Of a stretch of DNA of 13,918 bases, positions 1 through 7,421 are shown piece after piece. The notes beneath the pieces were generated by a model. That model ran no database searches and was not told the DNA's origin. It saw only the letters and a list, made by a program, of their open reading frames with translations. The first letter of the stretch is position 1. Each line of letters starts with the position of its first letter. Made by a program: the position numbers and the translations under genes. This DNA is from Chlorobiota bacterium (GTDB taxonomy: Bacteria; Bacteroidota; Bacteroidia; Flavobacteriales; Flavobacteriaceae): the NCBI GenBank assembly GCA_013151975.1, contig JAADHG010000015.1, positions 1 through 13,918 on the forward strand. Reading direction: 5' to 3'.

Positions 1-2304
1 TTTATTATAAATAGTTCCTCCATCTTGCGAGGATAAGGATTGGTTAGGATAACCTCTTAAAGCTATGGTTTCTCGACCATCTAAACTACGATTTCCTAAA
101 CCATCTCCACCAACAAAAAAGCGTTCGAAAGGAATTACGCCTCTATCATTATTATAAGCTCCTAGAAATCCAAATTCTATTTTTGGTCTTAATACTAAAT
201 CTCCAACAATTTTTGTAAACCATTCACCGCTAAACTTTACTTTATAGAATTCTAACCATTTAAAACGTTCTTGATCTATTTCTTGTATTCTTGAATTAGC
301 ATCAGCATCAGTTGGATCTGCTGCTAAATCTTCAGATAATTGATCTCTTTCTTCTTTTAAGGCTTTATAGTCAACGTTATTTACAGCAGAATAAGGAAAT
401 GTGAGTTTTGCAGAGATACTAAAATTAGAGCCTCCAGTTGGGTAAATTGGATCAACTTCCGTGTTATTTCTACTTACCCCAATAGTATAAGCTAAATTCT
501 TTGAGGATCCATTACCAAATGTAAATAGACCTGTATTGTAGTTTTTTAAATCGTAAAGTTGAAAACTCAATGCTTGGGATAATACAAAGAAATCATCAGG
601 AATTGTTAAACGCTTTGCTAATCCAACCGAAAGACCTGTAATGTTAAAGCGTCTGCTTTTGTCTGCATTTCTTGTTATAGGATCGAACAAAAATTGCTTT
701 GTATGAGATAATGATGTAGAAAAATTAACAGGTTTTTTTCCTCCGAACCATGGTTCAGAAAATGAGAAACTATAGGTTTGAAAAAACCTACTTGCTTGCA
801 AGCGTAACGCAAGTTTTTGACCATCTCCCATAGGGATTGGTTTATAGGCTTCTTTTTTAAATATATCTTTTATAGAAAAGTTATTAAAAGACAATCCTAA
901 GGTGCCTATAAAACCACCACCACCATAACCTCCTTGTAACTCAATTTGACTAGAACCCCTTTCCACAACTGAGTATTCCATGTCTAAAGTACCATCATTG
1001 GCATTTACGTTTTTAAAGTGAGGTTCTATTTGCTGTGCATCAAAAAAACCTAATTGTCCTAATTCTCTAATAGTACGTATAACATTTGATTTACTATATT
1101 TTTGTCCAGGACGTGTTCGGATCTCTCTATATATTACATGGTCATTAGTTTTGTCATTGCCAGTAACCGATATTTTATTAAAATATGCTGGTTTCCCTTC
1201 AGTAATTCTAATTTCCATATCTATAATATTGCCTTCAGCACTAGTCTCAACTGGAGTTATGCTAGAAAATAAATAGCCGCTATTTTGATATAGATTTGTT
1301 AAGTCAACAGCATCTGGCTTACTATCATCAGCTATTCGTTTTTCAAGTTCTACACCATTGTAAGTATCTCCAGAATCTATTCTTAGTATACTATTCAATT
1401 GTTTGTCACTGTAAACAGTATTCCCTATAAAGCTAATTTTTCCATAAGAGTATTTTTCGCCTTCTTCAACTTTAATATTCAAAGAGATGGTGTTATCATT
1501 ATTCTTAATAATCGAATCAGAAATAATACGAGCATCTCTATATCCGTTCTCTTTATATTTATCTATAATACTAGCTAGATCTTCTTTATAATCTGCTTCA
1601 ATATATTTAGACCGTTTTAGAATACGTATTGGATTCTTCTTTTTTGTATTCTTCATTGCTTTGCGAAGCTTTTTCTGACTAAGCTTTTCGCTGCCACTAA
1701 AAACAATCTTCTTTATCTTAATCTTGTTGCCTTTGTCTATGTTAAGTTTCATATTAACTCTACTTTTTTTAATAGAGTCTTTAATTTCTGAAGGTGTAAT
1801 TATTACTTTGGCGTTTAAGAACCCTTTCTTTTTATAGGAATTTTCTAAGTAGTTTTTTGTTGTTGTAATTAAATTTTCGGTTACTTTAGTTCCTGGTTGA
1901 AGCTTATTGTCTTTAATAATATCATCAAACTTAGACTTTTTAACTCCTTCAATTTTTACTTCTTTAAGTTCAGGAAGATCAGTAAGTTGAATTTCTAAAT
2001 TAGCGGTAGTCCCTTCAATACTACTAATATAAATCTCAATGCTACTAAAGAGGTTAGAATTCCATAATTTTTTAATGGCTTCGCCAATTTTTGACCCTGA
2101 ACTTGATGGAATCGTTATTTCTTGTCCTTTTCTTAAACCAGAATAGGTAATTACTGTTTGTGAACTAAAGCTGGTGTTGCCAGTTACAGTAATGTCTCCA
2201 ATAGTGTATGTTTTTGCGCTTTCGCTAGCACTACTTTGAGCAGTTATATTTAAACTACTAATTAAAAAAGTGATAAATAAAAGTCGAGTAATATATGTTC
2301 TCAA
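1..2304 (-). CDS. bamA: Outer membrane protein assembly factor BamA (C-terminus cut off by window edge)
   Basis: The reading frame is open from 2304 to base 1 (768 codons, no stop), so it runs off the window. BamA is the outer-membrane Omp85 protein that folds and inserts beta-barrel proteins. Residues 1 to about 23 look like a signal peptide (RLLFITFLISSLNITAQ). About 30-445 are the periplasmic POTRA repeats, seen as recurring blocks such as YTIGDITVTGN, KIKKIVFSGSEKLS and YGKISFIGNTVYSDKQL. The barrel begins near a Gly-rich strand (GGYGGGGFIG, about residue 460), and the conserved Omp85 loop-6 motif RGY is at 750-752. Flavobacterial BamA is usually longer, so I infer that roughly 80-120 residues are missing. 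A charged insertion at about 648-683 is probably an extracellular loop. The only start that fits the signal peptide is TTG at 2304, 10 bases after the uppS stop. The family is certain; the start is likely. Confidence 0.95.
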   Translation of the reverse strand, partial: MRTYITRLLFITFLISSLNITAQSSASESAKTYTIGDITVTGNTSFSSQTVITYSGLRKGQEITIPSSSGSKIGEAIKKLWNSNLFSSIEIYISSIEGTTANLEIQLTDLPELKEVKIEGVKKSKFDDIIKDNKLQPGTKVTENLITTTKNYLENSYKKKGFLNAKVIITPSEIKDSIKKSRVNMKLNIDKGNKIKIKKIVFSGSEKLSQKKLRKAMKNTKKKNPIRILKRSKYIEADYKEDLASIIDKYKENGYRDARIISDSIIKNNDNTISLNIKVEEGEKYSYGKISFIGNTVYSDKQLNSILRIDSGDTYNGVELEKRIADDSKPDAVDLTNLYQNSGYLFSSITPVETSAEGNIIDMEIRITEGKPAYFNKISVTGNDKTNDHVIYREIRTRPGQKYSKSNVIRTIRELGQLGFFDAQQIEPHFKNVNANDGTLDMEYSVVERGSSQIELQGGYGGGGFIGTLGLSFNNFSIKDIFKKEAYKPIPMGDGQKLALRLQASRFFQTYSFSFSEPWFGGKKPVNFSTSLSHTKQFLFDPITRNADKSRRFNITGLSVGLAKRLTIPDDFFVLSQALSFQLYDLKNYNTGLFTFGNGSSKNLAYTIGVSRNNTEVDPIYPTGGSNFSISAKLTFPYSAVNNVDYKALKEERDQLSEDLAADPTDADANSRIQEIDQERFKWLEFYKVKFSGEWFTKIVGDLVLRPKIEFGFLGAYNNDRGVIPFERFFVGGDGLGNRSLDGRETIALRGYPNQSLSSQDGGTIYNK

Positions 2305-2314
2305 TAGTTTAAAA

Positions 2315-3055
2315 TTAACTAAGTTGTTCGCTTGTTTTTCCAAATCGTCGTTCTCTTTTTTGATAATTTACTATGGCTTCGTACAAATGTTGCTTTGTAA
2401 AATCAGGCCAAAATACATTAGTAAAATACAATTCCGCATATGCTATTTGCCATAACAGGAAATTACTTATGCGTTGTTCGCCACTTGTTCTAATTAATAA
2501 ATCTACGTCTGGCAAATTTTGGGTGTAAAGATGCTCATTTATTACCGATTCATCAATTTTTTCTGGCGAAATTATATTATTTTTAACTTTAATACTAATT
2601 TGTTTTATAGCATTTATTAACTCATCTCTAGATCCATAGCTTAAAGCCAAGGTTAAGGTTAAATTAGTATTAGATTTGGTTATTTCTATAACATCCATAA
2701 GTTCCTTATAAACCTTTACTGGTAAGTCTTTGAGGTTTCCTATGGCATTGAGTTTAATGTTATTATCTAGTAGTGTTTTAATTTCTTTTTTAAGTGAAGA
2801 AATTAATAATCTCATTAGCATTTGAACTTCTAATTTTGGTCTGTTCCAATTTTCGGTAGAAAACGCATATAGTGTTAAATTTTTAACACCTAGCTCTGCA
2901 CAACCTTCAACAACTTGCTTTACTGCTTCGCTTCCTTTTTGATGTCCAAAAACACGTAATTTTCCTTTTTGTTTTGCCCAACGCCCATTACCATCCATAA
3001 TAATTGCAAGATGCTTTGGTAAGAGATTTGTATGTATTTGGTCTTTAATATCCAT
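2315..3055 (-). CDS. uppS: Isoprenyl transferase (undecaprenyl diphosphate synthase)
   Basis: Cis-prenyltransferase that condenses farnesyl diphosphate with isopentenyl diphosphates to make undecaprenyl diphosphate, the lipid carrier for peptidoglycan and surface glycans. The 246-residue product carries all family signatures: LAIIMDGNGRWAKQKG with the catalytic Asp at 21, YAFSTENWNRP, RTSGEQRISN at 189-198, and the Mg-binding Glu at 208. These match E. coli UppS D26, R194, R200 and E213 with a constant offset of five. The ATG at 3055 is preferred because it lies one base after the stop of the upstream gene (TAGTATG) and gives the usual family length. An in-frame ATG at 3088 would add 11 residues and overlap that gene. 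The gene is followed after 10 bases by bamA, so lipid-carrier synthesis and outer-membrane assembly appear co-transcribed. Confidence 0.97.
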   Translation of the reverse strand: MDIKDQIHTNLLPKHLAIIMDGNGRWAKQKGKLRVFGHQKGSEAVKQVVEGCAELGVKNLTLYAFSTENWNRPKLEVQMLMRLLISSLKKEIKTLLDNNIKLNAIGNLKDLPVKVYKELMDVIEITKSNTNLTLTLALSYGSRDELINAIKQISIKVKNNIISPEKIDESVINEHLYTQNLPDVDLLIRTSGEQRISNFLLWQIAYAELYFTNVFWPDFTKQHLYEAIVNYQKRERRFGKTSEQLS

Positions 3056-3056
3056 A

Positions 3057-3746
3057 CTAAAAATCGCAGTAACAAGGTTTTCTGCCAAAAGTATATGTTA
3101 ATGTAACTCCAGTAAAAGTGTACCAATCATTGTTATTTAGGTTTCCAAAGCTGTAATTAGGGATTCGCCATGCTTCATCTGGCACACTGCCATCAATTTC
3201 ATCAGTAAAGGTATAACGTGCACCAATTTCAGCAGCTAAAATAATATGATTTGTAAGTGTGGTTTTAAATCCAAGAACCATCGGGATGCCATAGGCCCAA
3301 CTAGATGTGTTTTCGGATGTTAGTACACCATTATTAAAATAAAAATTATCATGGTTTGCTATAGAAATTCCTGTATATAAATATGGTGTTGATTTATTGC
3401 CTTCGCCATGAAGATTAAAATCAAAAAAGGTAAATTCTATACCACCCGAAATCTCGAATATAGTGCTCTTAAAAGAATAGCCTCTTTGTACCCTTCTAGG
3501 ATCATCGGATTTTGAGTCGTTTGCTTTTAAATCAGTAAAAATCATTGAAAGTCTAAGTGAATGCCTTGGGCTTCTGTTCCATTTAATAATACCTCCAAAA
3601 GCAGCTTGATTGGGTGAAATATAGTTAGTAGCACCTACATCGCCAATAAAATTACTTCCACCAACAAATACACCAACTTCATAAATTTGGGAGTAACTCG
3701 CTTGAAAACATAAAGTGCTCATAATAATAATGAAAAAGTATCTCAT
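3057..3746 (-). CDS. DUF6089 family outer-membrane beta-barrel protein
   Basis: A 229-residue protein with an N-terminal signal peptide (RYFFIIIMSTLCFQASYS, probable cut before QIYEVG) and alternating aromatic/polar strands ending in Phe (...CYCDF), as expected of a small outer-membrane barrel. The opening IYEVGVFVGGSNFIGDVG and the strand HSLRLSMIFTDLKAND are typical of the DUF6089 family. From established knowledge, this family sits between nadK and uppS/bamA in many Flavobacteriia; its biochemical role is unknown. The stop lies one base before the uppS start, so the two are almost certainly co-transcribed. Its position suggests a role in envelope assembly, which is inference only. Two cysteines close together near the C-terminus (CYC) are unusual for a barrel terminus. 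The family call is confident; the function is open. Confidence 0.85.
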   Translation of the reverse strand: MRYFFIIIMSTLCFQASYSQIYEVGVFVGGSNFIGDVGATNYISPNQAAFGGIIKWNRSPRHSLRLSMIFTDLKANDSKSDDPRRVQRGYSFKSTIFEISGGIEFTFFDFNLHGEGNKSTPYLYTGISIANHDNFYFNNGVLTSENTSSWAYGIPMVLGFKTTLTNHIILAAEIGARYTFTDEIDGSVPDEAWRIPNYSFGNLNNNDWYTFTGVTLTYTFGRKPCYCDF

Positions 3747-3763
3747 AGGTATTCAAAAGTTTG

Positions 3764-3771
3764 CAAATATA
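3764..3771 (-). promoter_or_regulatory. Candidate -7 box for the DUF6089-uppS-bamA operon
   Basis: Read on the minus strand this is TATATTTG, an exact match to the Bacteroidetes -7 consensus TAnnTTTG. It sits 17 bases upstream of the DUF6089 ATG, in the 97-base gap after nadK. No TTTG -33 box is found at the usual spacing, so this is suggestive. It would give a short leader of about 10 bases. Confidence 0.45.
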
Positions 3772-3843
3772 ATAAATAAGATTAGCCTATTATAATTTGT
3801 TGTTTAGTATTACAGATAAACAGCAATTAAGCTAAATTATTGC

Positions 3844-4728
3844 CTAGTTGCGCTTATCTTCTCCCCAAAGAAGTTTCTCTCGAAGGGTATGTAAAAAGCT
3901 TTCGCCTTTGAGCTCAATCATTTTAATTTTGAAGTTGGCCTTTTTTATAATTATTGTAGAATTATTATCTAATGTTGCAATTCTGGAATCTAGGGAAACT
4001 AAATAACTATCTTCTCTACCACTAACTCTTAATTTTATTTCGGTAGAATCTTGAATAACTAAGGGTCTAGCATTTAAATTATGAGGAGCAATAGGGGTTA
4101 ATGCGAAACTATTTGTTTCTGGTGTAATTACTGGTCCACCACAGCTTAACGAATAGCCAGTAGATCCTGTAGGCGTAGAAACAATTAGTCCATCTGCCCA
4201 GTAAGATGTTAAGTACTCATTGTTTAAGCTAGTTTCTACAGTAATCATAGAAGTTGTATTTTTTCTACTTACGGCAATTTCATTTAAGGCAACATTAAAA
4301 TCTAACAAGTCTTTGTTTTCGGGTTCAGTTGTAATAGTAAGGAGACTGCGTTCTGAAATTCGATAATTCCCTTTTATTATATTGTCAATAGCCTTTTCAA
4401 TATCATTCTTTTTAATGGTTGCGAGGAACCCTAAACGACCAGTATTAATGCCGACTATAGGGATTGATAAATCACGTACAAAAGTAATTGCTCTTAAAAT
4501 AGTACCATCGCCACCAATACTTATGAGTAAATCAAACGAAGTGTCTAAACTTGAAAATGTTTTAAAATCATTAAGGCTCACATTAATATCTTCAGCGGCT
4601 TTAATAGATTTAAAAAATTGTGCTTCAATAAAAACATCAACAGGTTTATTATGCAAAATGTTTAGAAGTGTTTCTACAGGAATTAGTGAATACCTTTGGT
4701 AGAATTGACCGTAAATAGCAATCTTCAT
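3844..4728 (-). CDS. nadK: NAD kinase
   Basis: Cytoplasmic ATP-NAD kinase that phosphorylates NAD to NADP, the only route to NADP in most bacteria. The 294-residue product shows the signature GGDGT at 72-76 (catalytic Asp74), the following IPIVGINTGRLGFLA strand, the NEIAVSR segment, and the C-terminal NAD-binding block YWADGLIVSTPTGSTGYSLS with GGPVITPE and LTPIAPHNL. Length and motif order are normal. The ATG at 4728 is 3 bases after the stop of the CBS-domain gene, with an AGGA just upstream, so the two are likely co-transcribed. After nadK a 97-base gap with its own promoter box precedes the DUF6089 gene. Confidence 0.97.
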   Translation of the reverse strand: MKIAIYGQFYQRYSLIPVETLLNILHNKPVDVFIEAQFFKSIKAAEDINVSLNDFKTFSSLDTSFDLLISIGGDGTILRAITFVRDLSIPIVGINTGRLGFLATIKKNDIEKAIDNIIKGNYRISERSLLTITTEPENKDLLDFNVALNEIAVSRKNTTSMITVETSLNNEYLTSYWADGLIVSTPTGSTGYSLSCGGPVITPETNSFALTPIAPHNLNARPLVIQDSTEIKLRVSGREDSYLVSLDSRIATLDNNSTIIIKKANFKIKMIELKGESFLHTLREKLLWGEDKRN

Positions 4729-4731
4729 ATC

Positions 4732-5388
4732 CTATAGATTTAAATATTTATTCAAATAATCTGAACGCTCTTTCAGGCTTTCAATAAAAGTATCTTCTTC
4801 ATGGCCAGAAATAATATTATAACCATATCTTCTAAAGGTTTGTATAATATCATTGAGTCCTAAATTTCCAATTTTAACTGTAATTTGAACAATGTCGTTC
4901 TCAGTTTTAGAAATAAAAGCCCCTAATAATTTGCCGTTATTGGATTCTACTATTTGACTTATTTCACTAAATGAAAAATCGGTATATCCCTTTTCTACTA
5001 TAATAATCCCCCCTGGTTCAGCAAAAAAAGGCGTTTGATTAAATAAAGAAATAATATCGTTAAGTTCATAATACCCCAAATATTCATCTTTCTCATTTAA
5101 AACAGGCATAATGTTGGAATCCTTTTGCGCAAAAGCTTCTAAAACATCCAACCAAAGCGCATTGTTTCTTACATAAAACCCTTCCAAAGTAAATAAATAT
5201 TCGGTTAATGGCTTGTCTGCTTCAAAACAATGCGCATCAGTTTCAGAGATACAACCTATATAAATATTATCTTTTTTTACAGGAATATGAGAGTAAGTTA
5301 ACTGATTGAACAGAAGTTGCGCCTCCTTAATATTATCACTAACATTTAGAGGTTTTATATCATTAATTATGTACTCACTTAATGGCAT
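4732..5388 (-). CDS. CBS domain protein with ACT-like C-terminal domain
   Basis: About 218 residues. The N-terminal half is a CBS pair: IKPLNVSDNIKEAQLLFNQL, SHIPVKKDNIYIGCIS, then NIMPVLNEKDEYLGYYELNDI. CBS pairs usually bind adenine nucleotides such as AMP, ATP, NAD or SAM. The C-terminal half (GGIIIVEKGYTDFSFSEIS, then NDIVQITVKIGNLGLNDII and a final charged helix) has the beta-alpha-beta-beta-alpha-beta pattern of an ACT-like domain, as in AcuB-type proteins; this is inference from pattern. No enzyme domain is visible, so it is probably a small-molecule sensor. It lies 3 bases upstream of nadK. The start is uncertain: ATG 5388 (MPLSEYIIND) best matches related proteins as I recall them, while in-frame ATGs at 5406 and 5421 would add 6 or 11 residues and run into the likely promoter region. 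Confidence 0.85.
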   Translation of the reverse strand: MPLSEYIINDIKPLNVSDNIKEAQLLFNQLTYSHIPVKKDNIYIGCISETDAHCFEADKPLTEYLFTLEGFYVRNNALWLDVLEAFAQKDSNIMPVLNEKDEYLGYYELNDIISLFNQTPFFAEPGGIIIVEKGYTDFSFSEISQIVESNNGKLLGAFISKTENDIVQITVKIGNLGLNDIIQTFRRYGYNIISGHEEDTFIESLKERSDYLNKYLNL

Positions 5389-5451
5389 AATGTCATTTAT
5401 TATCATATGCAAAATAATCAAAATTTAGTATAATAAGCATAACTTACTTTG

Positions 5452-5459
5452 TATTTTTG
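5452..5459 (+). promoter_or_regulatory. Candidate -7 box for pdxJ
   Basis: TATTTTTG matches the Bacteroidetes -7 consensus TAnnTTTG and lies 16 bases before the pdxJ ATG at 5476, in the gap shared with the divergent CBS gene. No TTTG is seen at the usual -33 distance. If it is real, the ATG at 5449 lies upstream of the transcript, which supports 5476 as the start. Confidence 0.4.
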
Positions 5460-5475
5460 TCTTTTAAATTTAGAT

Positions 5476-6189
5476 ATGACAAAGTTAAGTATAAACATTA
5501 ATAAGATAGCAACATTAAGAAATTCAAGAGGCGGAGACACGCCAAATGTTGTTAATTTCGCCAAAGATGTGCAACGTTTTGGGGCTGAAGGCGTAACCAT
5601 ACACCCAAGACCAGATGAGCGTCATATTCGCTATCAAGATGCGTATGATTTAAAACCTGTAGTTTATACTGAATTTAATATAGAAGGGAATCCCATTCCT
5701 AAATTTGTGGATATGGTTATAGAGATACAACCAACACAAGTTACTCTAGTACCAGATGCCGAAGATGCTATAACCTCAAATGCTGGTTGGGACACGATTA
5801 AACATAAAGCGTTTTTAACCGAAATTATTCAAGAGTTTCAGCAAAATAATATAAGAACTTCTATTTTTTTAGATCCTGTTCTTAAACAAGTAGAAAGGGC
5901 AAAGCTTACTGGAACAGATAGAATTGAACTTTATACTGAAGCATTTGCGCATCAATATGCTTTAGGAAACAAAAAAGCTATTGCGCCTTATACTGCTTGT
6001 GCTGAATTAGCTCACAATTTAGATTTAGGTGTCAATGCCGGACATGATTTGTCACTAGAGAATATTAAATTTTTCAAAGATAATATACCAAATCTTTTAG
6101 AGGTTTCCATTGGACATGCGTTAATTTCTGAAAGCTTGTATTTAGGCATTGAAAATGTAGTGAATATGTATTTACATAAATTAAAATAA
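5476..6189 (+). CDS. pdxJ: Pyridoxine 5'-phosphate synthase
   Basis: Cytoplasmic TIM-barrel enzyme that joins 3-amino-2-oxopropyl phosphate (1-amino-acetone-3-phosphate) with 1-deoxy-D-xylulose 5-phosphate to form pyridoxine 5'-phosphate in the DXP-dependent vitamin B6 pathway. The 237-residue product has the family opening LSININKIATLRNSRGG, the phosphate/active-site segment IHPRPDERHI with His43, Arg45 and His50 (E. coli H45, R47, H52), the FNIEG segment corresponding to E. coli NLE, and NAGHDL near the end carrying the conserved late His. The Lys in NINK replaces the His of E. coli NIDH, which to my knowledge is usual in Bacteroidetes. I start at 5476 rather than 5449 because homologues begin just before LSINI. 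The stop overlaps the start of the next gene by one base (TAATG). Confidence 0.97.
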   Translation: MTKLSININKIATLRNSRGGDTPNVVNFAKDVQRFGAEGVTIHPRPDERHIRYQDAYDLKPVVYTEFNIEGNPIPKFVDMVIEIQPTQVTLVPDAEDAITSNAGWDTIKHKAFLTEIIQEFQQNNIRTSIFLDPVLKQVERAKLTGTDRIELYTEAFAHQYALGNKKAIAPYTACAELAHNLDLGVNAGHDLSLENIKFFKDNIPNLLEVSIGHALISESLYLGIENVVNMYLHKLK

Positions 6190-6953
6190 TGTTGCTACAT
6201 TCAAACATACTAGGAAAAGGGCAGCCCTTTATAATCCTTCATGGATTTCTAGGAATGAGTGATAACTGGAAAACTTTAGGGAAAAAATTTAGTGAGCAAG
6301 GTTTTGAAGTGCACTTAATAGACCAACGCAATCATGGGAGAAGTTTTCATGACAACACCTTTAATTATGAAGTCTTAATTCAAGATTTAAAAGAGTATTG
6401 TGATACATATCAGTTAGAAAACATGGTGTTGCTTGGACATTCTATGGGTGGAAAAACAGCCATGTTATTTGCAACAACATACCCTAAAATGGTTTCAAAG
6501 CTAATAGTTGCCGATATTTCTCCAAGGTATTATCCAGTACATCACGATACGATTCTTGAAGGCTTAGCTGCTTTAGATTTTAATAGGATAAAAACGCGTA
6601 AAGAAGCAGATGCAGTTTTAGCCAATTATATACCAGATTTTGGAATACGACAGTTCTTACTCAAGAATGTATATTGGGAAGACAAAGGAAAGCTAGGGTT
6701 AAGAATTAATTTAAAAGTATTAATTGATAATATTGAAGAAGTAGGCGAAGCACTTCCGTCAACGTTAACCTTTAAAGGAGACACTTTGTTTCTTCACGGT
6801 GATACATCAGAATATATAGGAGCAGATGATGAGGCTTTAATCAAATTACAATTTCCTAAAGCAAAAATAAAAACAATTAGTAATGCAGGACACTGGTTGC
6901 ATGCTGAGAATCCAAAGGAATTCTTTGATTATGTGATGCAGTTTATTAAGTAG
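6189..6953 (+). CDS. Alpha/beta-fold hydrolase (YbfF/ABHD11-like esterase)
   Basis: A 254-residue serine hydrolase. The oxyanion-hole segment HGFLG is at 18-22, IDQRNHGRS (44-52) is characteristic of the YbfF/ABHD11-type subgroup, the nucleophile elbow GHSMGG places the catalytic Ser at 85, and the catalytic His is probably His235 in NAGHWLHAE. The acid is likely the Asp in LFLHGDTSEY or one nearby. There is no signal peptide, so it is probably cytoplasmic. E. coli YbfF is a short-chain acyl and acyl-CoA esterase; the physiological substrate here cannot be read from sequence. The ATG overlaps the pdxJ stop (TAATG), so the two are translationally coupled. A link to vitamin B6 metabolism is possible but not shown. 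Confidence 0.9.
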   Translation: MLLHSNILGKGQPFIILHGFLGMSDNWKTLGKKFSEQGFEVHLIDQRNHGRSFHDNTFNYEVLIQDLKEYCDTYQLENMVLLGHSMGGKTAMLFATTYPKMVSKLIVADISPRYYPVHHDTILEGLAALDFNRIKTRKEADAVLANYIPDFGIRQFLLKNVYWEDKGKLGLRINLKVLIDNIEEVGEALPSTLTFKGDTLFLHGDTSEYIGADDEALIKLQFPKAKIKTISNAGHWLHAENPKEFFDYVMQFIK

Positions 6954-6996
6954 AATAATATATTTTGTATATTCAAGTCAATAAAATATATGTATC

Positions 6997-7344
6997 ATGA
7001 AATTAATAACAAAACTCCTTTTAACTGCACTTGCAGTAATAATTTTAGCAAAGATATTACCAGGTGTTTCACTAGATAGTTATACAACTGCAATTATAGT
7101 AGCAGCAGTTATTGCTATATTAAATGTATTTGTAAAACCGCTTTTAATTATTTTTACACTACCTATAACCATTCTTACATTAGGGCTATTTTTATTAATA
7201 ATAAACGCTATTATTATATTATTGGCAGATAGTTTAATTGATGGTTTTAGTGTTTCGAGTATATGGACAGCAATCCTGTTTAGCTTGCTGCTTTCGTTTC
7301 TACAATCCATATTGCATTCGCTCTTAAAAGAAGATAAAAAATAG
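6997..7344 (+). CDS. Small four-helix membrane protein, phage holin family 4-2 (PF04020-like)
   Basis: A 115-residue, very hydrophobic protein with about four membrane segments (roughly residues 5-22, 30-46, 50-78 and 86-108) and a basic C-terminal tail (KEDKK). The pattern ILPGVSLDSY, ILNVFVKPLLIIFTLPITILTLGLF and LIDGFSV is the signature of the 'Mycobacterial 4 TMS phage holin' family. Despite the name, members are widespread housekeeping-type membrane proteins in bacterial chromosomes, and nothing phage-like surrounds this one. Function is unknown. It lies 43 bases after the hydrolase, with no clear terminator between. A separate promoter follows it for trigger factor. Confidence 0.85.
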   Translation: MKLITKLLLTALAVIILAKILPGVSLDSYTTAIIVAAVIAILNVFVKPLLIIFTLPITILTLGLFLLIINAIIILLADSLIDGFSVSSIWTAILFSLLLSFLQSILHSLLKEDKK

Positions 7345-7368
7345 CCTAAAGGCCAACTCATTAAAAAC

Positions 7369-7399
7369 TTTGTTCAGTTGCAAAAATATTGTACTTTTG
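7369..7399 (+). promoter_or_regulatory. Bacteroidetes-type promoter of trigger factor gene
   Basis: TTTG at 7369-7372, a 19-base spacer, then TACTTTTG at 7392-7399. Both boxes match the Bacteroidetes consensus (-33 TTTG, -7 TAnnTTTG) exactly at normal spacing. It is the best promoter in the window. Transcription would start near 7405, giving a leader of about 15-18 bases before the ATG at 7422. Confidence 0.8.
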
Positions 7400-7421
7400 C
7401 AGCCAATTTTTATAAGGAAAA

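Noticed and set aside
4382..4702. Plus-strand ORF of 106 codons inside nadK
   Set aside because: It lies opposite the well-supported nadK frame and has no recognisable protein pattern.
6997..7344. Phage origin suggested by the holin family name
   Set aside because: The family is common in bacterial chromosomes, and no phage genes, integrase or attachment repeats are nearby.
7332..7353. GCC-TAAA-GGC hairpin after the holin-like gene as a terminator
   Set aside because: Only 3 bp of stem and no T-run.
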